Origin: an uncultured Hyphomonadaceae bacterium | GTDB lineage: Bacteria; Pseudomonadota; Alphaproteobacteria; Caulobacterales; Hyphomonadaceae | DNA: 42,248 bases | Direction of reading: 5' to 3' | Assembly (NCBI GenBank): GCA_938049795.1 | Contig: CALLCD010000048.1 | Span: forward strand, 1-42,248 | Part shown: in pieces, positions 20,454 through 28,896 of the stretch | How the letters are laid out: every line of letters starts with the position of its first letter | Position numbering within the stretch: position 1 is the stretch's first letter | Position numbers and translations under genes: made by a program | Notes under the pieces: model-generated | What the model saw: only the letters and a program-made list of their open reading frames with translations | What the model was told of the DNA's origin: nothing | The model's database searches: none

Positions 20454-21149
20454 TTAACGCTGGGGAGGGGGTGTGGGTGCGGGCGCGGAAATGGTGTCGC
20501 GGGCGGCGGTTAAAAGATGCGAGACGAACTGGCCGATTTGCGCGCTGCGGTCAGCTTCATAGGTCGCACGGGCTTTGACGTGCCACGGGCCGATGCGGGT
20601 GATCCAGACGGCGGTATGGCCGGGAATCTCGGGCCTGAGCGCGGATGTTGCGCGGATATGATAGGCGGCCGCTTCGGTGTCCAATCCTGCGCTGAGCGGT
20701 GGCGGGGGGACATTTCCGAGGAGTGTGTTCGTGTCCGTGATGCTGGTCTGGACGCCTTTGAGGTGGGCGGATGCGGGCACGTCGCGGCCAAAATCGGTTA
20801 GGTGGAGCTTGACCTCGCCGCCCTCGGCCGCGCGGAACAGGCAGGCGACATCCTTGCCTTCGCCCAGTCCGACGAAAGTCTCCTCACCGGTCAGCAGAAA
20901 GCCGTCCTGCTCGCGCGGGCAGAGAAAACCCGAGGCGATGTGTTCGAGCGCGGTTTGGTCGGCCGAGGGCTGCCAGACCGGGGCGGGCGGTTCGGCGGGC
21001 GGCTCTGCGTCGGCTGCTGCGTCCGGTTTGGCGACGGGGGGCGGCGCGGGGATTTTGGCCGCATCAGATGAGGACGGCGTGAAGAGCGTGCAGCCGGTCA
21101 GAACCAGGCTGGCAAGCACAAGCAGGCAACAAGGGCGAAGAGGACGCAT
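20454..21149 (-). CDS. Putative lipoprotein, paralog A of the local exported family
   Basis: Lipobox 'LVLTGC'; Pro/Ala-rich linker; 'GFLCPREQDGFLL...GEGKDVACLFRAAEGGEVKLHLTDFGR' aligns by eye with 'GFECPFSLPDGYNL...GGEDVGCNYVQEGRRAYITYYLSWYGR' of the 23247-24449 protein. Confidence 0.7.
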   Translation of the reverse strand: MRPLRPCCLLVLASLVLTGCTLFTPSSSDAAKIPAPPPVAKPDAAADAEPPAEPPAPVWQPSADQTALEHIASGFLCPREQDGFLLTGEETFVGLGEGKDVACLFRAAEGGEVKLHLTDFGRDVPASAHLKGVQTSITDTNTLLGNVPPPPLSAGLDTEAAAYHIRATSALRPEIPGHTAVWITRIGPWHVKARATYEADRSAQIGQFVSHLLTAARDTISAPAPTPPPQR

Positions 21150-21222
21150 GGACGGCTCCGGTCAGACCAGACACCCGCTTAAACCTGTTCGGCCGCAATG
21201 TGAACTGTGTCAGACCCCGGCT

Positions 21223-22373
21223 TCAGTTCGATGCAAAATGATAGGACCAGTCGCCCCGTTCGGAGCGTCGCAGATAAGCGCGCATTGGCGTATCGCCTGA
21301 GAGGATGCCCAAAATATCGAGCGCGGCGGTTTGGTCGTCTGGCGCACTGCCGGCATAGAGCTTGTGCAAACGAATGACGCCATCCTCAAACGTGCTGTAG
21401 AGGGCATAGGTCTCGGTCTCGCCTTTGACGCCCAACGGAACAGTCTTCTCGACCCACATTATTGGCGTGGGGCTCATAAACCCCGTCAGGGAGGCTGGAT
21501 AGACCATCAAAGGGGTAAGCTCTGATGTCTTGTCCCGCATGATCAAAAGATCTGCCGGATCGGTGCCGAGATAATTTACCAAGCAGAACGTCGGCGAGAT
21601 TCCGGGCAAACCTGCCTCTCCCTGAAGCACCGCTTCGGTAATCACTTTCCCCCCAAGAACGCTCTCCATAAGCTCATTGCCATCAGCTGTGTCCATGTCG
21701 ATGGCTGTTGGCGTTTGTGTATTTGGCACCGAGCAGGCGTCGAGATTTTGTGCCATCGGCGCGTGGCGCGCGGTCAGTGTGTCTACAATCGTATCAAAGC
21801 TTGTGTCGGCCTGCGGTGCGGTCTGATTGATCTGGTAGGACCATTTTCCGAACTGGCAGCTTTCAATCTTCTCGTGTCTGGGAACACCGTCCGAGACATA
21901 AGTCTGGGTCACATGATGGCATGTCGGTATGACTGTGCCGTCGAAATCGATTTCGCGGACTTCTGACACTTTTGAGGTGGCGGGCAATTGGGCGCCCGGG
22001 CTGATCGAGAGCAAACGCTCGGAAGTTAACTCAGCCGTGGGGGGCTCGGCAATCCAGGTCAGTGAGATCGACGTATAGCTGATCTCTGCTTCGTTCTGCG
22101 TTTCTCTTTCATGTCTATAGGTGCAGCGGGCTGTCTGACCCCTTGTGCCATTTGGGCGACTGTATGCAGTGTATACCCGCCCGGCAGGCTCATAGGGCAG
22201 GTCATGTCGGTGAGTTGGTGAATGACTTCATCGGCGGCGATATCGGGGGTGAAAATCCAGGCCTGAGCATTGTATAGGGGCAGCGTCGGCGCTTGCCCGC
22301 TTGTATTCTGCGCATTGGCAACGGGCGCAATCAGGCACGCTGACATGAGTGCGGTTGTCCAGATTGTCTTCAT
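21223..22373 (-). pseudogene. Frameshifted exported protein, paralog B (two ORFs 21223-22014 and 22059-22601 are one gene with a 1-nt deletion)
   Basis: ATG at 22373 begins 'MKTIWTTALMSACLIAPVANA' signal peptide. Frame breaks in the GGGG tract (minus strand, plus-strand CCCC near 22139-22142). Adding one G gives 'AQMAQGGQTARCTYRHERE...ISLTW', matching 'AQYALGGEDVGCNYVQEGRR...YLSWY' of paralog C; repaired length is exactly 384 codons. Confidence 0.8.
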
Positions 22374-22557
22374 TGTAATTTCCCTCTGAGTTCGGTGTGC
22401 TTGTGGAGTCTGTGGGGCGGAATGTGTTGAATTTGCGGCCCATCTTAAGGTGCCGTAGCGGCAGGTAAACCGTTTCCTGATCTGAATGAACGGTCCTGCC
22501 AGTGCCACGGGCTCCAAGGATTTTGCGGTTTGGGCAGACTCGCGGTTAAGATAGGGG

Positions 22558-23229
22558 ATGACTGACCAACGCGACCCGACCGAGCCCCTATCTGGACCCA
22601 AAGAAATTGGGGCACTGGCACATTTGTATCGCGGCGAGGTCTATCGCTCGACGATCTGGCGTCAGCGTCTTGATATGACGACAAATTGGGCGGTTCTGAC
22701 AACTGGCGTCGCCTTGTCCATTACGTTTGCGACGGCCGAAAGTTCGCCACTGCCAATGGTTCTGGCAGGGCTTATGACGGTGATGTTTCTGATCCTCGAA
22801 GCACGCCGGTATCGGTATTTCAATGTCTGGCGGTTCCGCGCGCGCATGCTCGAGCTCGCGGTCTATGTGCCGCTGCTACGTGGGGAAGGCGCGGAGATTC
22901 GTGTGGATCGGGGGCATGTGCTCTCTGATGATTATGAAAGTCCGCAATTCCGGATCTCGTTTGCACGCGCCATCGGCAAACGGCTCCGGCGCAATTATGG
23001 CTATTTGTTCGCCACACAAGGGGCAGCCTATTTCGGCAAGATCGCCATTCACCCGACAGAGGCGCAAACGTGGGCGGAATTTATCGACCGCGCTCATATC
23101 GGTCCAATCCCAGGCGGGCTGGCGTTTGCCATTGGGGTTGGCTTCCACATTGGCTGGATCGCCATCGCCATCCTCACGCGCCGTGAGGACAGACGCGACA
23201 AATCGGTGGTTGCTGACCAGTTGAGTTAG
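22558..23229 (+). CDS. DUF2270-like integral membrane protein
   Basis: 'ALAHLYRGEVYRSTIWRQRLDMTTNWAVLTTGVALSITF' and 'LEARRYRYFNVWRFRARMLE' with several TM segments. Confidence 0.8.
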   Translation: MTDQRDPTEPLSGPKEIGALAHLYRGEVYRSTIWRQRLDMTTNWAVLTTGVALSITFATAESSPLPMVLAGLMTVMFLILEARRYRYFNVWRFRARMLELAVYVPLLRGEGAEIRVDRGHVLSDDYESPQFRISFARAIGKRLRRNYGYLFATQGAAYFGKIAIHPTEAQTWAEFIDRAHIGPIPGGLAFAIGVGFHIGWIAIAILTRREDRRDKSVVADQLS

Positions 23230-23246
23230 GGGTGACGGGCGCTTGA

Positions 23247-24449
23247 TTAGTCCTCCGCAGCTGTGTTTTCGGTCTCGTCGGACGGGGCGGTCGGCAGAGA
23301 TATGGTTGATCCGCCATCGTCTTTGCGGGCGTAGGAGCCGAGTGATACGGCCTTGCCATTGAGCACTTTGACGAGCAGGTGTTGCATCTGGTTGGCGGTG
23401 GGCAGGGTCTCGAACACGTCAATGATATGATCTGTGCCTTCGCTATCGATTGTCCAGGCGGTGTAGGTGGTGTCTTCTTTAACCAGTTCGCCAAGCGTCA
23501 CGCCCGAAACCCGCAGCAGGGGGCTTTCATCGCGGCTATATATGTCTGATCTCGTATAGAAGAGGCTCGATATGGGCGTTTTGGCTGGCGTTCCGAGCAC
23601 ATAGGCATATGTGTCCGATACCTGCGCGTCGAGAACACATTGGGCCGAATTCACATCGGGAGTGGTGTTGAGCGCGGCGATGGCTGTGGCATGATTGCCG
23701 TCCGGATCTGTGGTCTCGAGGTCATCAGCGGCAAGCGAAATGACGAGCGCGAGCGCGACGGTGCTTGACGTGTCACCCTGTATTGCATCGGTTTCAGGAA
23801 GGGCGGCGGCGGCGCAGGCGGATAGCGTGTTGCCGAGAACGGGCTGTTCTGTCTGGAAGGCGAGATCCGCGTCGATGATCGGCTCGTCCGGGTGCCATGT
23901 CATCCGCGTTTTGTAGACCCATCCGCCAACCGAGCAGGTGCGCACCGCGGTGTTGAGATTTGCCGCTTTATCATATTCGACAAGTTCGATGTAATGGCAG
24001 TCAATCGCGTTCTGTCCGAGGGAGAGGCTGACCGGCGCGCTGATCACCTCATCGCTAAGGGTTTTCATGGCTCTGAGATTTTCAATCACCGCTTCGGCTT
24101 GTTCTTTGGAACCGGCAGGCCGGCCATACCAAGAGAGGTAGTAGGTGATGTAGGCGCGGCGACCTTCCTGGACATAGTTGCAACCGACATCCTCGCCGCC
24201 CAGCGCGTATTGGGCGACGGACTCGAGATTATAGCCGTCAGGCAGCGAGAAAGGGCATTCGAAGCCGGTCAGATCATGGGTGACGGTGCTGGCATCGCGA
24301 TCGATCTTCATTGCCCAGGCGTCTTCATCGGTAAGTGGAAGCTCTGGGGTTTGCAGATCGATCTCGGGCGCGGCTATGGCTGTCGGGCTGAGCACCATGC
24401 CCGATGCAAATAGTCCCAAAATAAGCGTGTGTCGTCTGGCCACAGTCAA
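23247..24449 (-). CDS. Exported protein of unknown function, paralog C (full length)
   Basis: Signal peptide ('MTVARRHTLILGLFASGMVLSPTAIAAPE'); paired cysteines; similarity by eye to the two neighbouring minus-strand ORFs. Confidence 0.8.
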   Translation of the reverse strand: MTVARRHTLILGLFASGMVLSPTAIAAPEIDLQTPELPLTDEDAWAMKIDRDASTVTHDLTGFECPFSLPDGYNLESVAQYALGGEDVGCNYVQEGRRAYITYYLSWYGRPAGSKEQAEAVIENLRAMKTLSDEVISAPVSLSLGQNAIDCHYIELVEYDKAANLNTAVRTCSVGGWVYKTRMTWHPDEPIIDADLAFQTEQPVLGNTLSACAAAALPETDAIQGDTSSTVALALVISLAADDLETTDPDGNHATAIAALNTTPDVNSAQCVLDAQVSDTYAYVLGTPAKTPISSLFYTRSDIYSRDESPLLRVSGVTLGELVKEDTTYTAWTIDSEGTDHIIDVFETLPTANQMQHLLVKVLNGKAVSLGSYARKDDGGSTISLPTAPSDETENTAAED

Positions 24450-24529
24450 ACCCTCCCAAGTTTCCTAGAGAAGAGGAAGCCTTAAAATTGTGCGCGGTGC
24501 AAGATCGCGCGTGGATTATTCGCTGTTGA

Positions 24530-25393
24530 TCAGCCCGCAGGTCCGCGGGGGCCGGTGTCGCGGCGGGCGAGGAAGGCGAGGCGTTCGAACAGGGCGATGT
24601 CCTGCTCGTTCTTGAGCAGAGCGCCATGTAGCGGCGGGGTAAGCTTGGTCGGGTCGTTCTCGCGCAGGGTTTCGAGGTCGATGTCCTCGTTCATCAGCAA
24701 TTTCAGCCAGTCCAGAAGCTCGGATGTGGACGGCTTTTTCTTCATGCCGGGGACTTCGCGCATGGCGTAGAAAGTGGTCAGCGCATCACCGACAAGCTTT
24801 TTCTTGATGTCGGGATAGTGGACATCAATGATCGACTTCATGGTCTGCTCGTCGGGGAATTTGATATAGTGGAAGAAACAGCGGCGCAGGAAGGCGTCGG
24901 GGAGTTCTTTTTCATTGTTCGAGGTGATGATGACGATGGGACGGACGGCGGCTTTCACGGTCTCGTCGGTTTCGTAGACATAGAACTCCATCCGGTCGAG
25001 CTCCTGGAGCAGATCGTTCGGGAACTCGATGTCGGCTTTGTCAATCTCGTCAATCAAAAGGATGGGGCGGCCCTCGGCGGTGAAAGCTTCCCAGAGCTTG
25101 CCCTTTTTGATGTAATTCTTGACGTCCTTGGCGCGTTCGTCGCCCATCTGGCCATCGCGCAGGCGGGCCACGGCGTCATATTCGTAGAGACCTTGAGCGG
25201 CCTTGGTGGTCGATTTGACGTGCCACTCGATCAGTTCCATGCCGAGGGCCTTGGCAACCTCGACGGCGAGAACGGTCTTGCCCGTGCCCGGTTCGCCCTT
25301 GATCAGAAGCGGACGCTCCAGCGCAATGGCGGCGTTGACGGCCACACGCAGATCATCCGTTGCGACATAATTCTCGGTGCCTTCAAAACGCAT
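24530..25393 (-). CDS. MoxR-family AAA+ ATPase
   Basis: 'MRFEGTENYVATDDLRVAVNAAIALERPLLIKGEPGTGKTVLAVEVA', Walker B 'PILLIDEIDKAD', 'PIVIITSNNEKELPDAFLRRCFFHYI'. ATG at 25393 chosen over 25483. Confidence 0.93.
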   Translation of the reverse strand: MRFEGTENYVATDDLRVAVNAAIALERPLLIKGEPGTGKTVLAVEVAKALGMELIEWHVKSTTKAAQGLYEYDAVARLRDGQMGDERAKDVKNYIKKGKLWEAFTAEGRPILLIDEIDKADIEFPNDLLQELDRMEFYVYETDETVKAAVRPIVIITSNNEKELPDAFLRRCFFHYIKFPDEQTMKSIIDVHYPDIKKKLVGDALTTFYAMREVPGMKKKPSTSELLDWLKLLMNEDIDLETLRENDPTKLTPPLHGALLKNEQDIALFERLAFLARRDTGPRGPAG

Positions 25394-25569
25394 CAGGGGA
25401 ACTCCTCTTTCTTGAGCCGAACAATAGACGAGCGGACGCGAAGGGCAAGACTGACGCTGGGTTAGTGGGGGCTCGGGTGGCACGGTTGGCTAAGCGGCTT
25501 TGTAGGGCGTCCGGCAACAGGGGAGCGGAGCGCTGGAAACCTTTTGTTAACGATAAAGTTCTTGCGTGA

Positions 25570-25612
25570 GAACAAAAAGTGAATATGTTCACGGAAAGAA
25601 CGGAGAGTGAAC
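25570..25612 (+). promoter_or_regulatory. Candidate LexA (SOS) box pair
   Basis: GAAC-AAAAAGT-GAAT (25570-25584, one mismatch) and GAAC-GGAGAGT-GAAC (25598-25612, perfect), 28 bp apart, immediately 5' of the 114-aa ORF. Confidence 0.45.
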
Positions 25613-25951
25613 ATGCAAAAGACGATCAGATTTTTCGGAAGTACCGGCGCGGAGTATGAGTTTGCCGAAATGGCGGCAGAGGCCAATTGGGTCCATCATG
25701 CAGGGGTTGCGGTGTTTGCGCGGCGCGATGCGTATGGTTGGCGGGTGATCAGGATTACCGAACTGTCTGGCCGTGATCATGATGTCCGGCCGATCTGGGC
25801 GTTTCATGATGCCCAGCGTTATGGGGCGGACACGGTTTTTGTCAGCGCGGCGGTCTCCGCGGCGGCGCGTCGGGCTATGATCGAGGATATGGAAGCGGGG
25901 CTTGATCCGGTTCTGGCTTCATCGTCAAACGAACTGGCGCTGGCCGCCTGA
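25607..25951 (+). CDS. Protein of unknown function (114 aa)
   Basis: Open frame with GGAGAG ribosome-binding site; GTG 25607 or ATG 25613 start; no family recognised. Confidence 0.75.
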   Translation: MNMQKTIRFFGSTGAEYEFAEMAAEANWVHHAGVAVFARRDAYGWRVIRITELSGRDHDVRPIWAFHDAQRYGADTVFVSAAVSAAARRAMIEDMEAGLDPVLASSSNELALAA

Positions 25952-25980
25952 CCCCAGGCTTTGCGATTTGCAGAAAATAT

Positions 25981-27858
25981 TCAGGGATTGGCGTCGAGGC
26001 TTGCAATAATCCACGCATCGACATCGCGCTCGACCAATTCTATGGGGCGCGGCCCATTCTTCAGGATGATGGAGTGAAAGGCTTGCAGGGAAAAACCGTC
26101 GCCCAGAATCAGGTGCGCATTGTCCCGAAGCGCCCTGATGGCCTGACGCCCGCTCATATAGGACGCCGCCTGGCCGGGCCAGACCGTGTAGCGATCGACC
26201 TCGGTTGCCATAGCGGTTTCAGGCTGGCCGGTCACCTCAACGAGATAGTCGATTGCGCGCTGGCGCGACCAGCGTTCATGGTGCAGGCCGGTATCCACAA
26301 CAAGGCGCGCGGCGCGAAAGAGAAGTGATTGTATGTATCCCAGCTCCCCCATCGGGTCGTCCTCGTAAACGCCAAGTTCAAAGGCAAGATCCTCGGCATA
26401 GACCGCCCAGCCTTCGCCAAAGACGGGATTCCAGACCATTTGCCGGATGAGGGGCAACTGGGCTTGTTCGGAAATGAATGCGCTTTCGAGGTGATGGCCC
26501 GGCAAGGTCTCATGATAGAGCAAGGTCGGCAGCGTAAAGGCGGGCCATTCGAACGTATCACGCAGATTTATGAAGAAGAGCCCTGGAGCCGTACCATCGG
26601 CCGGTGCGGAGATATAATAGCCGCCCGGTGCGGTCGGGGTGAGATAATCCGGAACCGGAGCAATCGAGACACTGGTGGCAGGGACAGTTTCAACGATCTC
26701 GCCCATTCTCGCCTCCATCATGGAGATCCGCTCCCGCAGACTGTTGATCAGGGCCCGGCGGCCTTCATTGTCATTTTCAAAAAGCTGCCCCGGTTGCTGT
26801 CCCAGTTCAGCGAGTTTTTCGCCAATTGTCCCGTCAACATAGCCCGCTGCGACAAGCGCGCTGTCAAGTCTGGCACTTAGGCTGGCCACCAAAGTCAGGC
26901 CCTCATTGTGAACGTCCTGCGCGGAGGCCGACCGGCCTGAATAAAATTCGAGGGCCGCGGCGTAATAGGCCTCGCCAGCGGGGAGCTGCCAAACCCCCGG
27001 CGCGTCAGGTGCGTTCGCTTCCATCTCGGCAAGTTTGTCGATGAACCGCTGATAGGATGGAATGACCTCATCGACGACGATCTGTTGCGCTTGACCAAGG
27101 GCTTGCTCTTTGAGTTGTTCGGAAATGTTCGACCGCCCGAGCATTTGGTTTTCGAGCGCTGTGACGATGGGGTGGGTGGGCACATCGCTTGCGATCAGAG
27201 ACAGGGCGAGCCGCCTCATACGTTCGAGAATGAACGCCGGGGGGCAGATCCCGCGATCTGCATCTGCCGCCAATCTGCGTCGCTCATCGTCAATTGTGCC
27301 CGCCAAAGCGGTCAGGCGCGCAAGATATGCGCCTATATCTTCGGGCACACGAATAGACTGCCGGTTGAGCAAGAGATCGGGGACATCTATATACCCGCCC
27401 GATAATTGATCGACCGCATATGGGCGGACAAAACCAAGTGCGACCTGTCCATGCCCAAACGCGCGCATCTCGACGGTGGCAGCATAGGCGGCACGAACGG
27501 CCAAAACACTGGTGGCGAGATCTTCGGGGAGCGCCTCAGTGTCGATATGGTCTAACGTGTTCAGGATTTCGATGCGTTTAAGCCCCATCCGGGCAATGCC
27601 GGCTTCAGACCGATCATCCAGACCGGCAAAATAGTCGTATCCGGCGACCTCGGTAGACAGACCCAACTGGGTTGAGGTTTCAGGTGAATAGGCAAGCTCT
27701 GTGCGGGCAGCGATGTCGAGAAAGTCGGATACCGCTTGCGGGGTTTCGAGCGGGACACGTTCGAGATCTCTCGGCGGGGCACCGCATCCGGCCATGACAA
27801 TGCACATCATTGTGATCGCTGTCCTGAATACAAAATTTGCCAGCATTGATATTCCCAA
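25981..27858 (-). CDS. DUF885 family lipoprotein (putative metallohydrolase)
   Basis: Lipobox 'CIVMAGC'; 'LLYHETLPGHHLESAF' signature; alternate start at 27846. Confidence 0.9.
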   Translation of the reverse strand: MGISMLANFVFRTAITMMCIVMAGCGAPPRDLERVPLETPQAVSDFLDIAARTELAYSPETSTQLGLSTEVAGYDYFAGLDDRSEAGIARMGLKRIEILNTLDHIDTEALPEDLATSVLAVRAAYAATVEMRAFGHGQVALGFVRPYAVDQLSGGYIDVPDLLLNRQSIRVPEDIGAYLARLTALAGTIDDERRRLAADADRGICPPAFILERMRRLALSLIASDVPTHPIVTALENQMLGRSNISEQLKEQALGQAQQIVVDEVIPSYQRFIDKLAEMEANAPDAPGVWQLPAGEAYYAAALEFYSGRSASAQDVHNEGLTLVASLSARLDSALVAAGYVDGTIGEKLAELGQQPGQLFENDNEGRRALINSLRERISMMEARMGEIVETVPATSVSIAPVPDYLTPTAPGGYYISAPADGTAPGLFFINLRDTFEWPAFTLPTLLYHETLPGHHLESAFISEQAQLPLIRQMVWNPVFGEGWAVYAEDLAFELGVYEDDPMGELGYIQSLLFRAARLVVDTGLHHERWSRQRAIDYLVEVTGQPETAMATEVDRYTVWPGQAASYMSGRQAIRALRDNAHLILGDGFSLQAFHSIILKNGPRPIELVERDVDAWIIASLDANP

Positions 27859-27951
27859 GCTCCTAATCGTACTTTTGAGATGGTAACAGGAGTTGTCCCT
27901 TAGCCGTAAATCCTTTATCAGCAGCTAAATTCAAATATAGGAGTAACAATC

Positions 27952-28737
27952 GTGGAAACACCAGCAGGTGCCCAGCCGGGCCAGATCACTGGCAATGTGC
28001 TATTTTATCAGAACCCGGAACCATTGTCCCATGCAAAGCACGGCAATCTGGGCGTGAAGCAGATTGACCAGCCTTTCGGGTTTTTGCGATCGGCGCACGC
28101 GGTGCCTCTGACAGTTACCGAGTTTGCTATGGCGGCGTGCTCATATCCGGTTATTTTCATCGGCGAAGAGCGCACACCCATCGCCGTTATGGGCGTCCGG
28201 CAGGGGCAAAACCTGTATGTCAAGGAAGACGGACGCACCGATGAGGAAGTCTATGTTCCGGCCTTTGTACGTCGCTATCCGTTTGTGTTCGCAAGCGATC
28301 CGTCCAGCGATCAGTTGCTCCTGTGTGTTGACAGCAAGGCACCGATGGTCAGTGAAAATCCGGAAGTCGCCTTTTTTGATGGTGAGAAACCGTCCAAGTT
28401 CACAGAGGATGCCATCGAGTTCTGTAAGGAATTTGAACGCCAACGCCAGAGCACACTCGCCTTTGTTGATGTTCTTAAGAAGCATGACTTGTTCGAAGAG
28501 AAGTCGATCAGCTTCCAGCCGCGTGATGCGCAGGGCCAAGAAGCCGGTCCACCGCAGAAAATTGCCGATTATTGGGCCATTTCGGAGGAACGCCTGATCG
28601 CGCTGAGCGATGAGGTATTCTTGGAATTGAAATCTATGGGGGCACTCGGCGCGTCCTATGCGCATTTTGTCTCGCTGCTGAATTGGCCACGGGTCATCCA
28701 GCGCGCGCTCAAGGCGCCAGTGGACGGGACGGCTTAA
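27952..28737 (+). CDS. SapC family protein
   Basis: 'HGNLGVKQIDQPFGFLRSAHAVPLTVTEFAMAACSYPVIFIGEERTPIAVMGVRQGQNLYV'; GTG start with TAGGAG RBS. Confidence 0.88.
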   Translation: METPAGAQPGQITGNVLFYQNPEPLSHAKHGNLGVKQIDQPFGFLRSAHAVPLTVTEFAMAACSYPVIFIGEERTPIAVMGVRQGQNLYVKEDGRTDEEVYVPAFVRRYPFVFASDPSSDQLLLCVDSKAPMVSENPEVAFFDGEKPSKFTEDAIEFCKEFERQRQSTLAFVDVLKKHDLFEEKSISFQPRDAQGQEAGPPQKIADYWAISEERLIALSDEVFLELKSMGALGASYAHFVSLLNWPRVIQRALKAPVDGTA

Positions 28738-28773
28738 GCGCCATCGCGCGAGCGAATACCCGAACAGATAGAC

Positions 28774-28807
28774 TGGGGCGACTTCGACGGGTCGCCCCAA
28801 TTTTTTT
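28774..28807 (+). terminator. Rho-independent terminator after sapC-like gene
   Basis: TGGGGCGAC-TTCGACGG-GTCGCCCCA perfect 9-bp stem followed by AA and T7. Confidence 0.92.
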
Positions 28808-28896
28808 GGCCGAGCGTTCACACATTTTGAGTTTGATTGGTGTATATTCGCCCCATTGTAATATCAGTTAAACCGTTGGAGCGCGTCCGGCGGCCA

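Noticed and set aside
22136-22148. Programmed -1 frameshift in paralog B
   Set aside because: CAA GGG GTC is not an X-XXY-YYZ heptamer and no obvious downstream stimulatory structure was seen; mutation or sequencing error is simpler, though not excluded.
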